NCBI GenBank assembly: GCA_000437755.1
Contig: FR900185.1
Span: forward strand, 48,011 to 54,882
DNA length: 6,872 bases
From: Roseburia sp. CAG:303
GTDB taxonomy: Bacteria > Bacillota > Clostridia > Lachnospirales > Lachnospiraceae
Direction: 5' to 3'
Shown: positions 1 through 6,554 of the stretch, in pieces
Position numbering within the stretch: the stretch's first letter is position 1
Layout: each line of letters opens with the position of its first letter
Notes under the pieces: generated by a model
What the model saw: the letters and a program-made list of their open reading frames with translations, nothing else
Database searches by the model: none
Told to the model about the DNA's origin: nothing
Translations under genes and position numbers: made by a program

Positions 1-138
1 GTTTCCGACCAGGGAAGGATTTTCTTCGGAGAAGAGGCAGACATCACATGCTTTTTCTTTTTTCTCATCGTTTTCCCATTGTTCATAGGCAACCCCGGCA
101 ATATGCCGGTTCAGTTTTGTAAGTACGATCTTCTTCAT
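1..138 (-). CDS. rng: Ribonuclease G/E family protein, N-terminal 46 codons (cut by window edge)
   Basis: Only the first 46 codons are present; the frame runs open to window base 1. The peptide begins MKKIVLTKLNRHIAGVAYE and ends SLVGN. This matches the usual start of RNase G/E proteins, where a short beta-rich segment leads into '(S)LVGNIYxGKV' and the S1 RNA-binding domain. Family members are Mg-dependent endoribonucleases that process rRNA and degrade mRNA in the cytoplasm. The catalytic DNase I-like domain would lie outside the window. The ATG at 138 is preferred over the one at 142 because AGGAAGGAG lies just upstream at normal spacing and the downstream start fits the family. It follows the DUF2344 gene after 21 bases, the usual neighbourhood in Clostridia, where rplU and rpmA often come next. 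Identification rests on a short fragment, so the choice among rng, rne-like and CafA names is uncertain. Confidence 0.8.
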   Translation of the reverse strand, partial: MKKIVLTKLNRHIAGVAYEQWENDEKKEKACDVCLFSEENPSLVGN

Positions 139-159
139 TCATTCTCCTTCCTGCTTTTC

Positions 160-897
160 TTATGAAATATCTGTACCAAATGCTTCCAGCGGCAAAAATT
201 CAGACTTTTCTTCCGTACCTGCATTTCCATATACCTCAAGCCGTGTAACCTCACGGTCGTACTCCGGCATCTCCTGACCAAGGAAGCGATAAAATGCCTG
301 AAATACAAGGTCCGGTTTCAGATTAGCCACACTTCCTGTTGCAAGTTTCAGAAATACACCCGGTCTTCCTTCGGAACATTCAAGATACTCCGAATCCTCT
401 GCCACATTCCATTCATATATCATTGGCCGAATATCGACAAGTGCAGTGCTTTTCTTCGTTTCTTTTTCAATTACAATCGTATCCTGTCGCATAAACTCTG
501 CAAATTTTTCTTTCAAATCAAATTCTGGCTCTCTGCCTTCTTTGTATGCGGTAAAATAATCTGCTGCAGCAACACTGGACATGGCATTTCCGGTACCATC
601 CGGCAGCAGTCTGTAGCTTTTTACATAGATTCCTTCTACCGATGCGTCATTCAGTCTTTTTACTGACTCTTCGGAAGAAAATGTTGTATTCGCTTCAATA
701 TCAACATATTCTCCCTGACCTGCCACACCCACACCGAGCGGTGCGGCAAAAGACATTTTCTGATGCGGATTAAATCCTTCCGAATAAGTAATATCAATCC
801 CAGCCCTGCGCATTAATTTCTGGAAATAGCGTAACATATCCAGATGTCCGACATATTTTACAGAACCTATTTTTGCAAATTTAATTCTGATTTTCAA
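160..897 (-). CDS. DUF2344 / TIGR03936 radical SAM-linked protein
   Basis: A 245-residue protein of the DUF2344 family, which is almost always encoded next to, or fused to, the TIGR03960 radical SAM protein. Its biochemical function is not established to my knowledge. Conserved family features visible here are the N-terminal MKIRIKF strand, then GHLDMLRYFQKLMRRAGI (about residues 17-34) and YSEGFNPHQKMSFAAPLGVGV (about 38-58). A DIRPMIYEW segment follows in the middle. No signal peptide or membrane segment is seen, so it is presumably cytoplasmic. I chose the TTG start at 897 because GGAGGAGG lies 8 bases upstream and family proteins begin at this strand. A GTG at 930 would add 11 residues without a good ribosome binding site. 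The start overlaps the last 17 bases of the radical SAM gene, which suggests translational coupling. The gene looks intact although its partner gene is frameshifted. Confidence 0.88.
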   Translation of the reverse strand: MKIRIKFAKIGSVKYVGHLDMLRYFQKLMRRAGIDITYSEGFNPHQKMSFAAPLGVGVAGQGEYVDIEANTTFSSEESVKRLNDASVEGIYVKSYRLLPDGTGNAMSSVAAADYFTAYKEGREPEFDLKEKFAEFMRQDTIVIEKETKKSTALVDIRPMIYEWNVAEDSEYLECSEGRPGVFLKLATGSVANLKPDLVFQAFYRFLGQEMPEYDREVTRLEVYGNAGTEEKSEFLPLEAFGTDIS

Positions 898-1861
898 AAC
901 AGATACCTCCTCCAAAACAGGTTGCACCACATCCCTGACATTGTACCTTACAATTCGGTGATACCTTTTCTTCCTGTGATTTATGCCATTCCCGCAGCAA
1001 ATAACTCTTTGTCACTCCGGTATTAATAAAATCCCATGGGAATATTTCATCATCCCGCCGTACTCTTGTCGTGTAAAAATCCATATCCACCTGTGCATCC
1101 ACAATCGCTTTCTCCCATAACTCATTATGGAACGAATCGCCCCAGGAATCAAACAGGCAGCCGTTCTTATAAGCCAGATATACAACTTTTGATACTTTTC
1201 TGTCACCGCGTGCCAGAAGTCCCTCTATCGCAGACACATCCGCCTCATGCCAGTTGTATTTCAGGCTCTTTTTATTCAGCATTTCTTTCATTCTGCTGTT
1301 TACCACACGGGCGCGTGATAAAAATTCTTCTTTGGTACACATCGGTGCCCACTGGAACGGGGTAAACGGTTTGGGAATAAAGAAGGAAGTACTTGCCGTA
1401 ACCGATACTTTTCCATTTCTTTCCTGTTTTGGAATCTCATAGTATTTCTCGGCAATCTTCTCTGAAAGTTCCGCAATCCCCCGCATATCTTCTTCCGTTT
1501 CCGTCGGAAGTCCGAGCATAAAATAAAGTTTCACCTTATTCCATCCACCCTTAAAGGCAAGATCGCATCCGTTTAAAATATTCTCCTCGGTCAGACCTTT
1601 GTTAATCACATCACGAAGCCGCTGGGAACCAGCTTCCGGTGCAAAAGTCAGACTGCTCTTTCTGACATCCTGGACTTTGCTCATGACATCAAGGGAAAAC
1701 TGATCCACTCTCAGGGATGGAAGAGAAACATTCACTCCTTTTCCATGATATGTTTCGATCAGGAATTCAAGTAATTCATCTAATTTGGAATAATCACTTG
1801 AACTCAGTGAACTCAATGAGATCTCTTCGTGTCCGGTATTTTTCAGCATGGCAACGGCCAT
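881..1861 (-). pseudogene. 3' fragment of the broken radical SAM gene: barrel remainder and Cys-rich tail
   Basis: This fragment encodes 326 residues, corresponding to residues 296-621 of the repaired protein. It contains the rest of the radical SAM barrel: EEISLSSLSSSDYSKLDELL, LPSLRVDQFS, SLTFAPEAGSQRLRDVINKG and WNKVKLYFMLGLPTETEEDM are all family hallmarks. The extreme C terminus has five cysteines in a CX3CX2CX3CX5C pattern. The ATG at 1861 is an internal methionine and not a natural start. It lies 5 bases after the premature TGA (1869-1867), so weak reinitiation is possible. Any product would lack the SAM-binding cysteines. Confidence 0.85.
906..913 (-). promoter_or_regulatory. Ribosome binding site fixing the TTG start of the DUF2344 gene
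   Basis: On the minus strand the bases GGAGGAGG are followed by 8 bases (TATCTGTT) and then TTG at 897-895. This near-perfect Shine-Dalgarno sequence lies inside the 3' end of the radical SAM gene and decides the start of the DUF2344 protein. The GTG at 930 has only weak complementarity upstream. Confidence 0.75.
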
Positions 1862-1925
1862 CTCTTTCAGAAAATCAACATCCCTTTCACGGACCGGTTT
1901 ATAAATCTGTCCTGCCTGACAGAAA

Positions 1926-1972
1926 CGGCAGCCGCGGATACAGCCTCTCGGCAGCCGCGGATACAGCCTCTC
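1926..1972 (-). repeat. Perfect 23-bp tandem duplication inside the radical SAM cysteine motif
   Basis: Bases 1927-1949 and 1950-1972 are identical over all 23 positions, and the base before each copy is also C. The unit contains GGCAGCCGCGG followed by ATACAGCCTCTC on the plus strand and is clearly more GC-rich than its surroundings. On the coding strand it spells most of the codons for RGCIRGCR, so it lies exactly on the iron-sulfur motif. Since 23 is not a multiple of three, the second copy shifts the reading frame. Removing either copy restores the conserved protein. Confidence 0.95.
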
Positions 1973-1978
1973 TGTATC
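1960..1978. repeat. Short inverted repeat at the duplication boundary
   Basis: GATACAG (1960-1966) and CTGTATC (1972-1978) are exact reverse complements separated by a 5-base loop, CCTCT. The junction at the end of the second 23-bp copy (1972/1973) falls inside the right arm. The first copy also carries GATACAG (1937-1943). A hairpin of this kind can promote polymerase slippage, but seven base pairs can also occur by chance, so its role is only suggested. Confidence 0.5.
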
Positions 1979-2778
1979 TCAAGAACGACTCTGTCCTGTG
2001 TTGCACGTATAAACGGAACAAGCGGCTTCTCCGGGTAATAAGTATGACTGAGATCCATCACCAGTTCTTTGGTCACGGATTCCGGCACACCCGGCCGATT
2101 CGCATGAAATCCGGAAACCGTTCCATCCTCATGGTAGGTCACATCCAGAAATGCAGGCACATATAAGCCCGGAATCTGTGCTGCCATCAGCAGAAAATCT
2201 TCCCTGCTTCCGTGATTTGCACGATTTTTCCGGTAAGCCTCAATTAAATCCCCATAGACAGTTTCTCCTTCGCCGATATAAAAAATATCAAAAAAATCCG
2301 CAATCGGCTCCGGATTGTATACACATGGACCTCCTCCGATCACAATCGGATCTTCTTCGTTTCTGTCCTTACTGTACAATGGAATTTTACTCAAATCAAG
2401 TATCTGCAGGATATTGGTATAACACATTTCATACTGGATAGTAATTCCCAGAAAATCCATATTCTTTACAGGCTGCTGTGTTTCCAGTGTAAACAACGGA
2501 ATATCCTGTTCCCGCATGATCTTGTCCAGATCATGCCATGGAGAATAAACTCTTTCACAATAGACTTTATCCATCTTATTAAACATATCATACAGAATCT
2601 GAATCCCCAGATGCGACATTCCAATCTCATAAACATCAGGAAAACACATGGCAAAACGGATATCCACATCGTTCAGATCCTTTTTTACCATGTTTACTTC
2701 ATTTCCTATATATCTTGCCGGTTTGTCAATACGCATCAGAATTTCATCTGATAAAGCCGGTTTTATCATAATTATCTC

Positions 2779-3960
2779 CTATCTTCTTGCAAGTTCTGTT
2801 GTGATATCTTCCCATGTAATCCTTTTCTCTGCCATGAGAACCATAACATGATATAAGAAATCTGATATTTCATATTTTATTTCTTCCGGATTCGGATTTT
2901 TCGCTGCAATTACAATCTCCGTAGCCTCTTCCCCACACTTCTTTAAGATCTTGTCAATTCCCTTATCGAAAAGATAATTCGTGTAGGAGCCTTCCTTTGG
3001 ATGCTCTTTCCGTTCCAGAATCACGTGGAATACATCTTCAAATACTTTATACGGATTCCGTTCCGTATAATCCTTCTTTACAATCTGCTGGAAGAAACAG
3101 GAACGCTTTCCGGTATGACATGCCGCACCTACCTGATATACTTTTGCAAGAATGGTATCACTGTCACAGTCCGCCGTTAATTCTTTCCAGTACTGGAAAT
3201 GTCCACTTGTCATACCTTTTTCCCAGAGTTCTTTTCTGCTTCTGCTATAGTAAGTCATTCTTCCGGATTCCATCGTATGGTAATATGCCTCTTCATTCAT
3301 ATAGGCAAGCATCAGAACCTCATTTGTCTTATAATCCTGTACGATAACCGGAATCAGTCCATGTGCATCCGTCTTTAAATCTGAAAATGCAACCTGCGGT
3401 TCATAGATAATAACCGGAATACCTGCTTTTTTCGCTGCAGCCTTCTCTGCATGGAAATCTGCTGCAGTATTTTCCGCATGATACAGACGGCCGGAAATAT
3501 TTTCTTTCCATTCAAATTCTGTATCGCAGATTACGCAGTCCGCATAATCGCCAACGGAATTCTTTTCCCCGCCGGTAAATTCAACTGCTATCTTCTCTTT
3601 TCCAAAACGATCGGAAGCTTCTTTTAACAGTTCCCGGTTACTCTCCTTTGAAAAATCAAGTACAGCCATGACAGCACCTGCATAAATATATTTTTTTACG
3701 TCTTCCAGACGTTTTACATTTCCACCTAGAAGAACCGGTGCATCCGTATTTGATACAATTTCTTTTACGGTATCAATATTTTTCTCATGTTCTTCATCCG
3801 TATCGGATATATCACGGATCATCAACATATCAGCACCAAAATTACTGTAGAAAACAGCCAGATCTACTGCTGTTTTCTCCATGGTAATCTTCTGTCCGGC
3901 AGCATCCACTGCCTCTCCGTTTTTTAATATAAGTTCCTGAACCAGTCTAAATTCTTTCAT
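2779..3960 (-). CDS. hisIE: Histidine biosynthesis bifunctional HisIE with an extra HisF/HisA-like N-terminal region
   Basis: A 393-residue cytoplasmic protein with three parts. Residues about 201-290 are phosphoribosyl-AMP cyclohydrolase (HisI): GLIPVIVQDYKTNEVLMLAYM, SRSRKELWEKGMTSGH, the metal site DCDSD (264-268) and CHTGKRSCF (281-289). Residues about 304-393 are phosphoribosyl-ATP pyrophosphohydrolase (HisE): ILERK, GSYTNYL, KKCGEEATEIVIAA with GEEATE at 343-348, and SDFLYH (366-371). Together they carry out the second and third steps of histidine synthesis. The first 130 residues resemble the first half of a HisF/HisA TIM barrel (GADMLMIRDIS, VLLGGNVKRLEDVKKYIYAGA, LLKEASDRFG). The catalytic aspartate positions are occupied by I11 and about T129, so this part is probably not an active cyclase or isomerase. 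Residues 130-195 are a linker I do not recognise. Ordinary HisIE proteins have about 200-220 residues. The ATG at 3960 has GAAGGAA upstream; the gene follows hisB after 23 bases. Confidence 0.93.
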   Translation of the reverse strand: MKEFRLVQELILKNGEAVDAAGQKITMEKTAVDLAVFYSNFGADMLMIRDISDTDEEHEKNIDTVKEIVSNTDAPVLLGGNVKRLEDVKKYIYAGAVMAVLDFSKESNRELLKEASDRFGKEKIAVEFTGGEKNSVGDYADCVICDTEFEWKENISGRLYHAENTAADFHAEKAAAKKAGIPVIIYEPQVAFSDLKTDAHGLIPVIVQDYKTNEVLMLAYMNEEAYYHTMESGRMTYYSRSRKELWEKGMTSGHFQYWKELTADCDSDTILAKVYQVGAACHTGKRSCFFQQIVKKDYTERNPYKVFEDVFHVILERKEHPKEGSYTNYLFDKGIDKILKKCGEEATEIVIAAKNPNPEEIKYEISDFLYHVMVLMAEKRITWEDITTELARR

Positions 3961-3983
3961 TTTTTATTCCTTCGTTTGGTTAT

Positions 3984-4580
3984 TTATAATGTTCCTTTTG
4001 TAGACAGAACCGATGTGATTCTTTCATCGACCATCGTTGCAGCATCCAGTGATTTTGCAAAACTCTTAAATGCACATTCTATGATATGATGATCATTTTC
4101 CCCGGCAAGCATTTTAAAATGCAAATTCATCAGTGCCGAATAGGAAATGGCATAGAAAAATTCTTTTGTCATGGCTGTATCAAAGTATCCGCACCGTTCC
4201 CCCTGAAAAGTAAAGTCCGACTGAAAATACGGTCTTCCGGATAAATCAAGCGAGCAGAGCATCAGTGTTTCATCCATCGGAAGAATACTGTAGCCATATC
4301 GCTTAATGGACTTTTTATCCCCGACAGCCTCTTTGATTGCCTGTCCCAGCACAATTCCGGTATCTTCCACCAGATGATGGCAGTCCACATAAAGATCACC
4401 TTTCGCCTTGACGGTAAGATCGAACAACCCATGTCTTGCGAAATTATTCAGCATATGGTCAAAGAATCCGATTCCGGTATCAATATCAGTCTTTCCGGTT
4501 CCGTCCAGATTCAGTGTCAGTTCAATATCTGTTTCTCCTGTCTGCCTATGCAGGGAAGCAGTTCTGATTGTCTCGCCCAT
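3984..4580 (-). CDS. hisB: Imidazoleglycerol-phosphate dehydratase
   Basis: A 198-residue monofunctional dehydratase that converts imidazoleglycerol phosphate to imidazole-acetol phosphate. It lacks the N-terminal histidinol-phosphatase domain of enterobacterial HisB. Family signatures are clear: TGIGFFDHML (35-44), ARHG (48-51), the metal-binding CHHLVED (67-73), MDET (102-105), SGR (114-116) and ENDHHIIE (161-168), followed by FKSFAKSLD. The length is normal for the family, and the enzyme forms Mn-containing oligomers in known cases. I placed the start at the ATG at 4580 because GGGAGG lies 6 bases upstream (4592-4587). An upstream ATG at 4598 would add six residues (MNGRTD) and place this ribosome binding site inside the gene. 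One base separates it from the hisD stop, so translation is probably coupled to hisD. Confidence 0.96.
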   Translation of the reverse strand: MGETIRTASLHRQTGETDIELTLNLDGTGKTDIDTGIGFFDHMLNNFARHGLFDLTVKAKGDLYVDCHHLVEDTGIVLGQAIKEAVGDKKSIKRYGYSILPMDETLMLCSLDLSGRPYFQSDFTFQGERCGYFDTAMTKEFFYAISYSALMNLHFKMLAGENDHHIIECAFKSFAKSLDAATMVDERITSVLSTKGTL

Positions 4581-4581
4581 A

Positions 4582-5880
4582 TCAGTCCTCCCGTTCAAAT
4601 CTTACACGAATGGAATTTGCATGTGCGGTCAGGTGTTCGGATTCTGCAAATTTCTCAATATCCTTATGCACTTCCTTCAGTGCTTCCCTGGAATAAGAAA
4701 TAATGCTTGATTTCTTGATGAAATCATCCACGGATAATGGGGAGAAGAATTTTGCCGTACCATTGGTCGGAAGGACATGGTTCGGACCTGCAAAATAATC
4801 TCCGAGAGGTTCTGAGCTGTATTCTCCAAGAAAGATTGCACCTGCATTTTTAATTCTTGTCATAGTATCAAACGGATTCTTTGTTACGATTTCCAGATGT
4901 TCAGATGCTATTTCATTGGCTGCATCTATGGCATCTTCCATCGTATCGGCAATCAGGATATATCCATAATTTTCCAGTGATTTTTCCAGGATTTCTTTTC
5001 TGGAAAGTTGTGCAACAAATTTATCCACTTCTTCGGAAACCTGTTCCGCGAGTTCTTTTGAAGTGGTTACAAGAATTGCGGATGCCATCTCGTCATGCTC
5101 TGCCTGGGATAATAAATCCGCTGCAACATATCGCGGATTGGCAGTTTCATCTGCCAGAACAAGAATTTCACTCGGTCCGGCAATGGAATCAATGCTTACA
5201 AATCCAAATACTGCTTTTTTTGCCAGTGCAACAAAGATATTTCCCGGTCCTGTAATCTTATCCACTTTTGGAATGCTTTCCGTTCCAAAGGCAAGCGCTG
5301 CGATTGCCTGTGCCCCGCCTACTTTATAGATCACATCACAACCTGCAATATCAGCTGCTACAAGTGTTCCTGGATTTACCTTTCCATCTTTTCCCGGAGG
5401 TGTTACCATGATAATGCTTTCCACTCCGGCAACCTTCGCCGGTACAATATTCATAAGTACAGAAGAAGGATATGCTGCTTTTCCGCCTGGAACATATACA
5501 CCGACTTTTGATAATGCCGTGATTTTCTGTCCTAAAATAGTACCATCCGGTTTTGAGTCAAACCAGCTGTACTGTTTCTGTTTTTCGTGATAAACGCGGA
5601 TATTTTCTGCTGATTTTTTAATAACTTCCACTACTTCCGGCTCTACAAGGCTGTATGCCTCTTTGATTTCATCCTCTGTCACAATCATCTGTCCTGTGGA
5701 AATATCTACTTTATCGAATTTTAATGTATAATCATGTAATGCCTGATCTCCGCCTTTTCTTACGGTATTAACGATTTCATTTACGGTATCCGTATAAGAA
5801 TCATAATTATTCGGGCTTCTCTTTAAAAGCCTGTCCAGCAGATCTTTTTTTGTTTCCTGTGTTAATACAACTGTTCTCAT
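4582..5880 (-). CDS. hisD: Histidinol dehydrogenase
   Basis: A 432-residue protein of normal family length that performs the last two steps of histidine synthesis: NAD-dependent oxidation of histidinol through histidinal to histidine. Motifs in order are VGVYVPGGKAAYPSS (126-140), KVGGAQAIAALAFGT (186-200), KITGPGN (208-214), DSIAGPSEILVLAD (231-244), the zinc-site DLLSQAEHD (255-263), SEHLE (326-330), GDYFAGPNHVLPT (360-372) and EHLTAHANS (415-423). The zinc ligands expected from the E. coli enzyme correspond to Q259, H262, D361 and H420, all present. The catalytic pair E327/H328 is also present. The ATG at 5880 has GAAGGAAG upstream, 19 bases after the hisG stop. The protein should be functional. 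Confidence 0.97.
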   Translation of the reverse strand: MRTVVLTQETKKDLLDRLLKRSPNNYDSYTDTVNEIVNTVRKGGDQALHDYTLKFDKVDISTGQMIVTEDEIKEAYSLVEPEVVEVIKKSAENIRVYHEKQKQYSWFDSKPDGTILGQKITALSKVGVYVPGGKAAYPSSVLMNIVPAKVAGVESIIMVTPPGKDGKVNPGTLVAADIAGCDVIYKVGGAQAIAALAFGTESIPKVDKITGPGNIFVALAKKAVFGFVSIDSIAGPSEILVLADETANPRYVAADLLSQAEHDEMASAILVTTSKELAEQVSEEVDKFVAQLSRKEILEKSLENYGYILIADTMEDAIDAANEIASEHLEIVTKNPFDTMTRIKNAGAIFLGEYSSEPLGDYFAGPNHVLPTNGTAKFFSPLSVDDFIKKSSIISYSREALKEVHKDIEKFAESEHLTAHANSIRVRFERED

Positions 5881-5899
5881 TTTTCTTCCTTCTTTCTGT

Positions 5900-6535
5900 C
5901 TATAATACCTTTTTCAAATCCTGGATTAATTTCATAATCCGCTCATTTTCCATCTTCATGCTGACCTGGTTGACAACCATTCTTGCAGACAACGGACAAA
6001 TCTCTTCAAGTACCTGAAGTCCGTTCTCCTTCAATGTTGTTCCCGTCTCCACGATATCCACAATGACCTCTGACAGTCCGACAATTGGTGCAAGTTCCAC
6101 GGAACCATTTAATTTAATAATCTCAACGGTCTGATGTTTCTTATTATAAAAATAATCTTTTGCAATATTCGGATATTTACTTGCCACACGAATCATCTCA
6201 TGATGCTTGAGCAGTTCCCCGGCCGATTCCGGACCGCAGACGCACATCCTGCATTTTCCCATATCCAGATCAACTACTTCGAGAAGTTTTCTTCCCTCTT
6301 CCAGAATCGTATCTTTTCCGACCACACCGATATCAGCTGCACCATATTCCACATAGGTAGGAACATCACCCGCCTTGGCAAGAAAGAATTTAAGCTTTAG
6401 TTTCTCATTTACAAATATAAGCTTTCTGGTATCCTTATCTTTCATTTCTTCACAGTCTATTCCGATCTGTTCAAAAAGCTCCATCGTATTTTTTGCAAGT
6501 CTTCCCTTTGCAAGGGCTATCGTTAAATATCTCAT
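5900..6535 (-). CDS. hisG: ATP phosphoribosyltransferase, short form (catalytic subunit)
   Basis: A 211-residue enzyme catalysing the first committed step of histidine synthesis, the condensation of ATP and PRPP to phosphoribosyl-ATP. Visible signatures are LTIALAKGRL (4-13), GAADIGVVGKDTI (65-77) and the PRPP-binding ELAPIVGLSEVIVDIVETGTT (147-167). The length is that of the short form, which lacks the C-terminal ACT-like regulatory domain of the roughly 300-residue long form. Short HisG needs HisZ for activity and for feedback inhibition by histidine, and hisZ is directly upstream with a 19-base gap. The ATG at 6535 has AAGGAG 7 bases upstream. The frame is intact with no unusual features. 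Confidence 0.97.
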   Translation of the reverse strand: MRYLTIALAKGRLAKNTMELFEQIGIDCEEMKDKDTRKLIFVNEKLKLKFFLAKAGDVPTYVEYGAADIGVVGKDTILEEGRKLLEVVDLDMGKCRMCVCGPESAGELLKHHEMIRVASKYPNIAKDYFYNKKHQTVEIIKLNGSVELAPIVGLSEVIVDIVETGTTLKENGLQVLEEICPLSARMVVNQVSMKMENERIMKLIQDLKKVL

Positions 6536-6554
6536 GTCAGCTCTCCTTATCCTG

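Larger units (their letters stand above)
881..2769 (-). pseudogene. TIGR03960-type radical SAM protein, frameshifted by a 23-bp tandem duplication
   Basis: The full locus is one radical SAM gene interrupted by a frameshift. The ATG at 2769 has TAGGAG 7-8 bases upstream and lies 9 bases after the hisIE stop. The start peptide MIKPALSDEILMRIDKPARY is typical of the family. The frame reads normally to C273 and then enters a second copy of a 23-bp unit; the peptide becomes REAVSAAAVSV and stops at 1867. Deleting one copy gives 1866 bases, exactly 622 codons (621 residues), with GCIRGCRFCQAG at residues 268-279. The 4Fe-4S ligands would be C269, C273 and C276. The family normally has about this length: an N-terminal cobalamin-binding-like domain, a radical SAM barrel and a C-terminal region. 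Its reaction is unknown to me; its conserved link with DUF2344 and RNase G suggests an RNA- or translation-related role (inference). As written, neither fragment can form the cluster, so the enzyme should be inactive unless one copy is lost or the duplication is an assembly error. Confidence 0.9.
1867..2769 (-). pseudogene. 5' fragment of the broken radical SAM gene: cobalamin-binding-like domain
   Basis: This fragment encodes 300 residues, the last 27 or so out of the original frame. Residues about 36-200 look like the Rossmann-type domain found in front of many radical SAM barrels. They include FAMCFPDVYEIGMSHLGIQI, then FLGITIQYEMCYTNIL, VIGGGPCVYNPEPIADFFD and the IGEGE motif. The DxHxxG cobalamin lower-ligand motif is not seen, so B12 binding is not shown. 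The segment ends with FIRATQDRVVLEIQRGCIRGC, which leads directly into the radical SAM cysteine motif but loses the third cysteine because of the duplication. It would be translated well, since its ribosome binding site is good, but it yields a truncated protein. Confidence 0.85.

Noticed and set aside
898..930. GTG at 930 as the start of the DUF2344 protein
   Set aside because: It lacks a good ribosome binding site and adds residues not typical of the family; the TTG at 897 has an excellent one.
1012..1206. Second minus-strand open frame overlapping the 3' part of the radical SAM gene
   Set aside because: It is an out-of-frame reading of sequence clearly coding for the radical SAM C-terminal region.
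1926..1972. CRISPR-like repeat or mobile-element target duplication
   Set aside because: There are only two directly adjacent copies with no spacer and no inserted element between them; it is a simple tandem duplication within a coding sequence.
1867..1980. Programmed ribosomal frameshift joining the two radical SAM fragments
   Set aside because: The perfect 23-bp duplication explains the frame change completely. A frameshift would retain extra residues inside the cysteine motif, and no clear slippery site was seen.
1717..2166. Plus-strand open frame of 149 codons across the duplicated region
   Set aside because: It is antisense to the radical SAM gene; its length is partly created by the 23-bp duplication and the protein has no recognisable features.
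2770..2860. Promoter for the radical SAM gene inside the end of hisIE
   Set aside because: I could not find a convincing -35/-10 pair on the minus strand near the start, so none is annotated, though one is not excluded.
2997..3347. Plus-strand open frame of 116 codons opposite hisIE
   Set aside because: It lies wholly antisense to well-conserved HisI/HisE coding sequence, has no recognisable motif, and its composition looks like a reversed reading of the real gene.
4581..4598. ATG at 4598 as the start of hisB
   Set aside because: It would overlap the hisD 3' end and place GGGAGG inside the coding region; the ATG at 4580 is ideally spaced from that site.
4374..5329. Several plus-strand open frames opposite hisB and hisD
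   Set aside because: They are shadows of the conserved minus-strand genes, with no family resemblance and no convincing ribosome binding sites.
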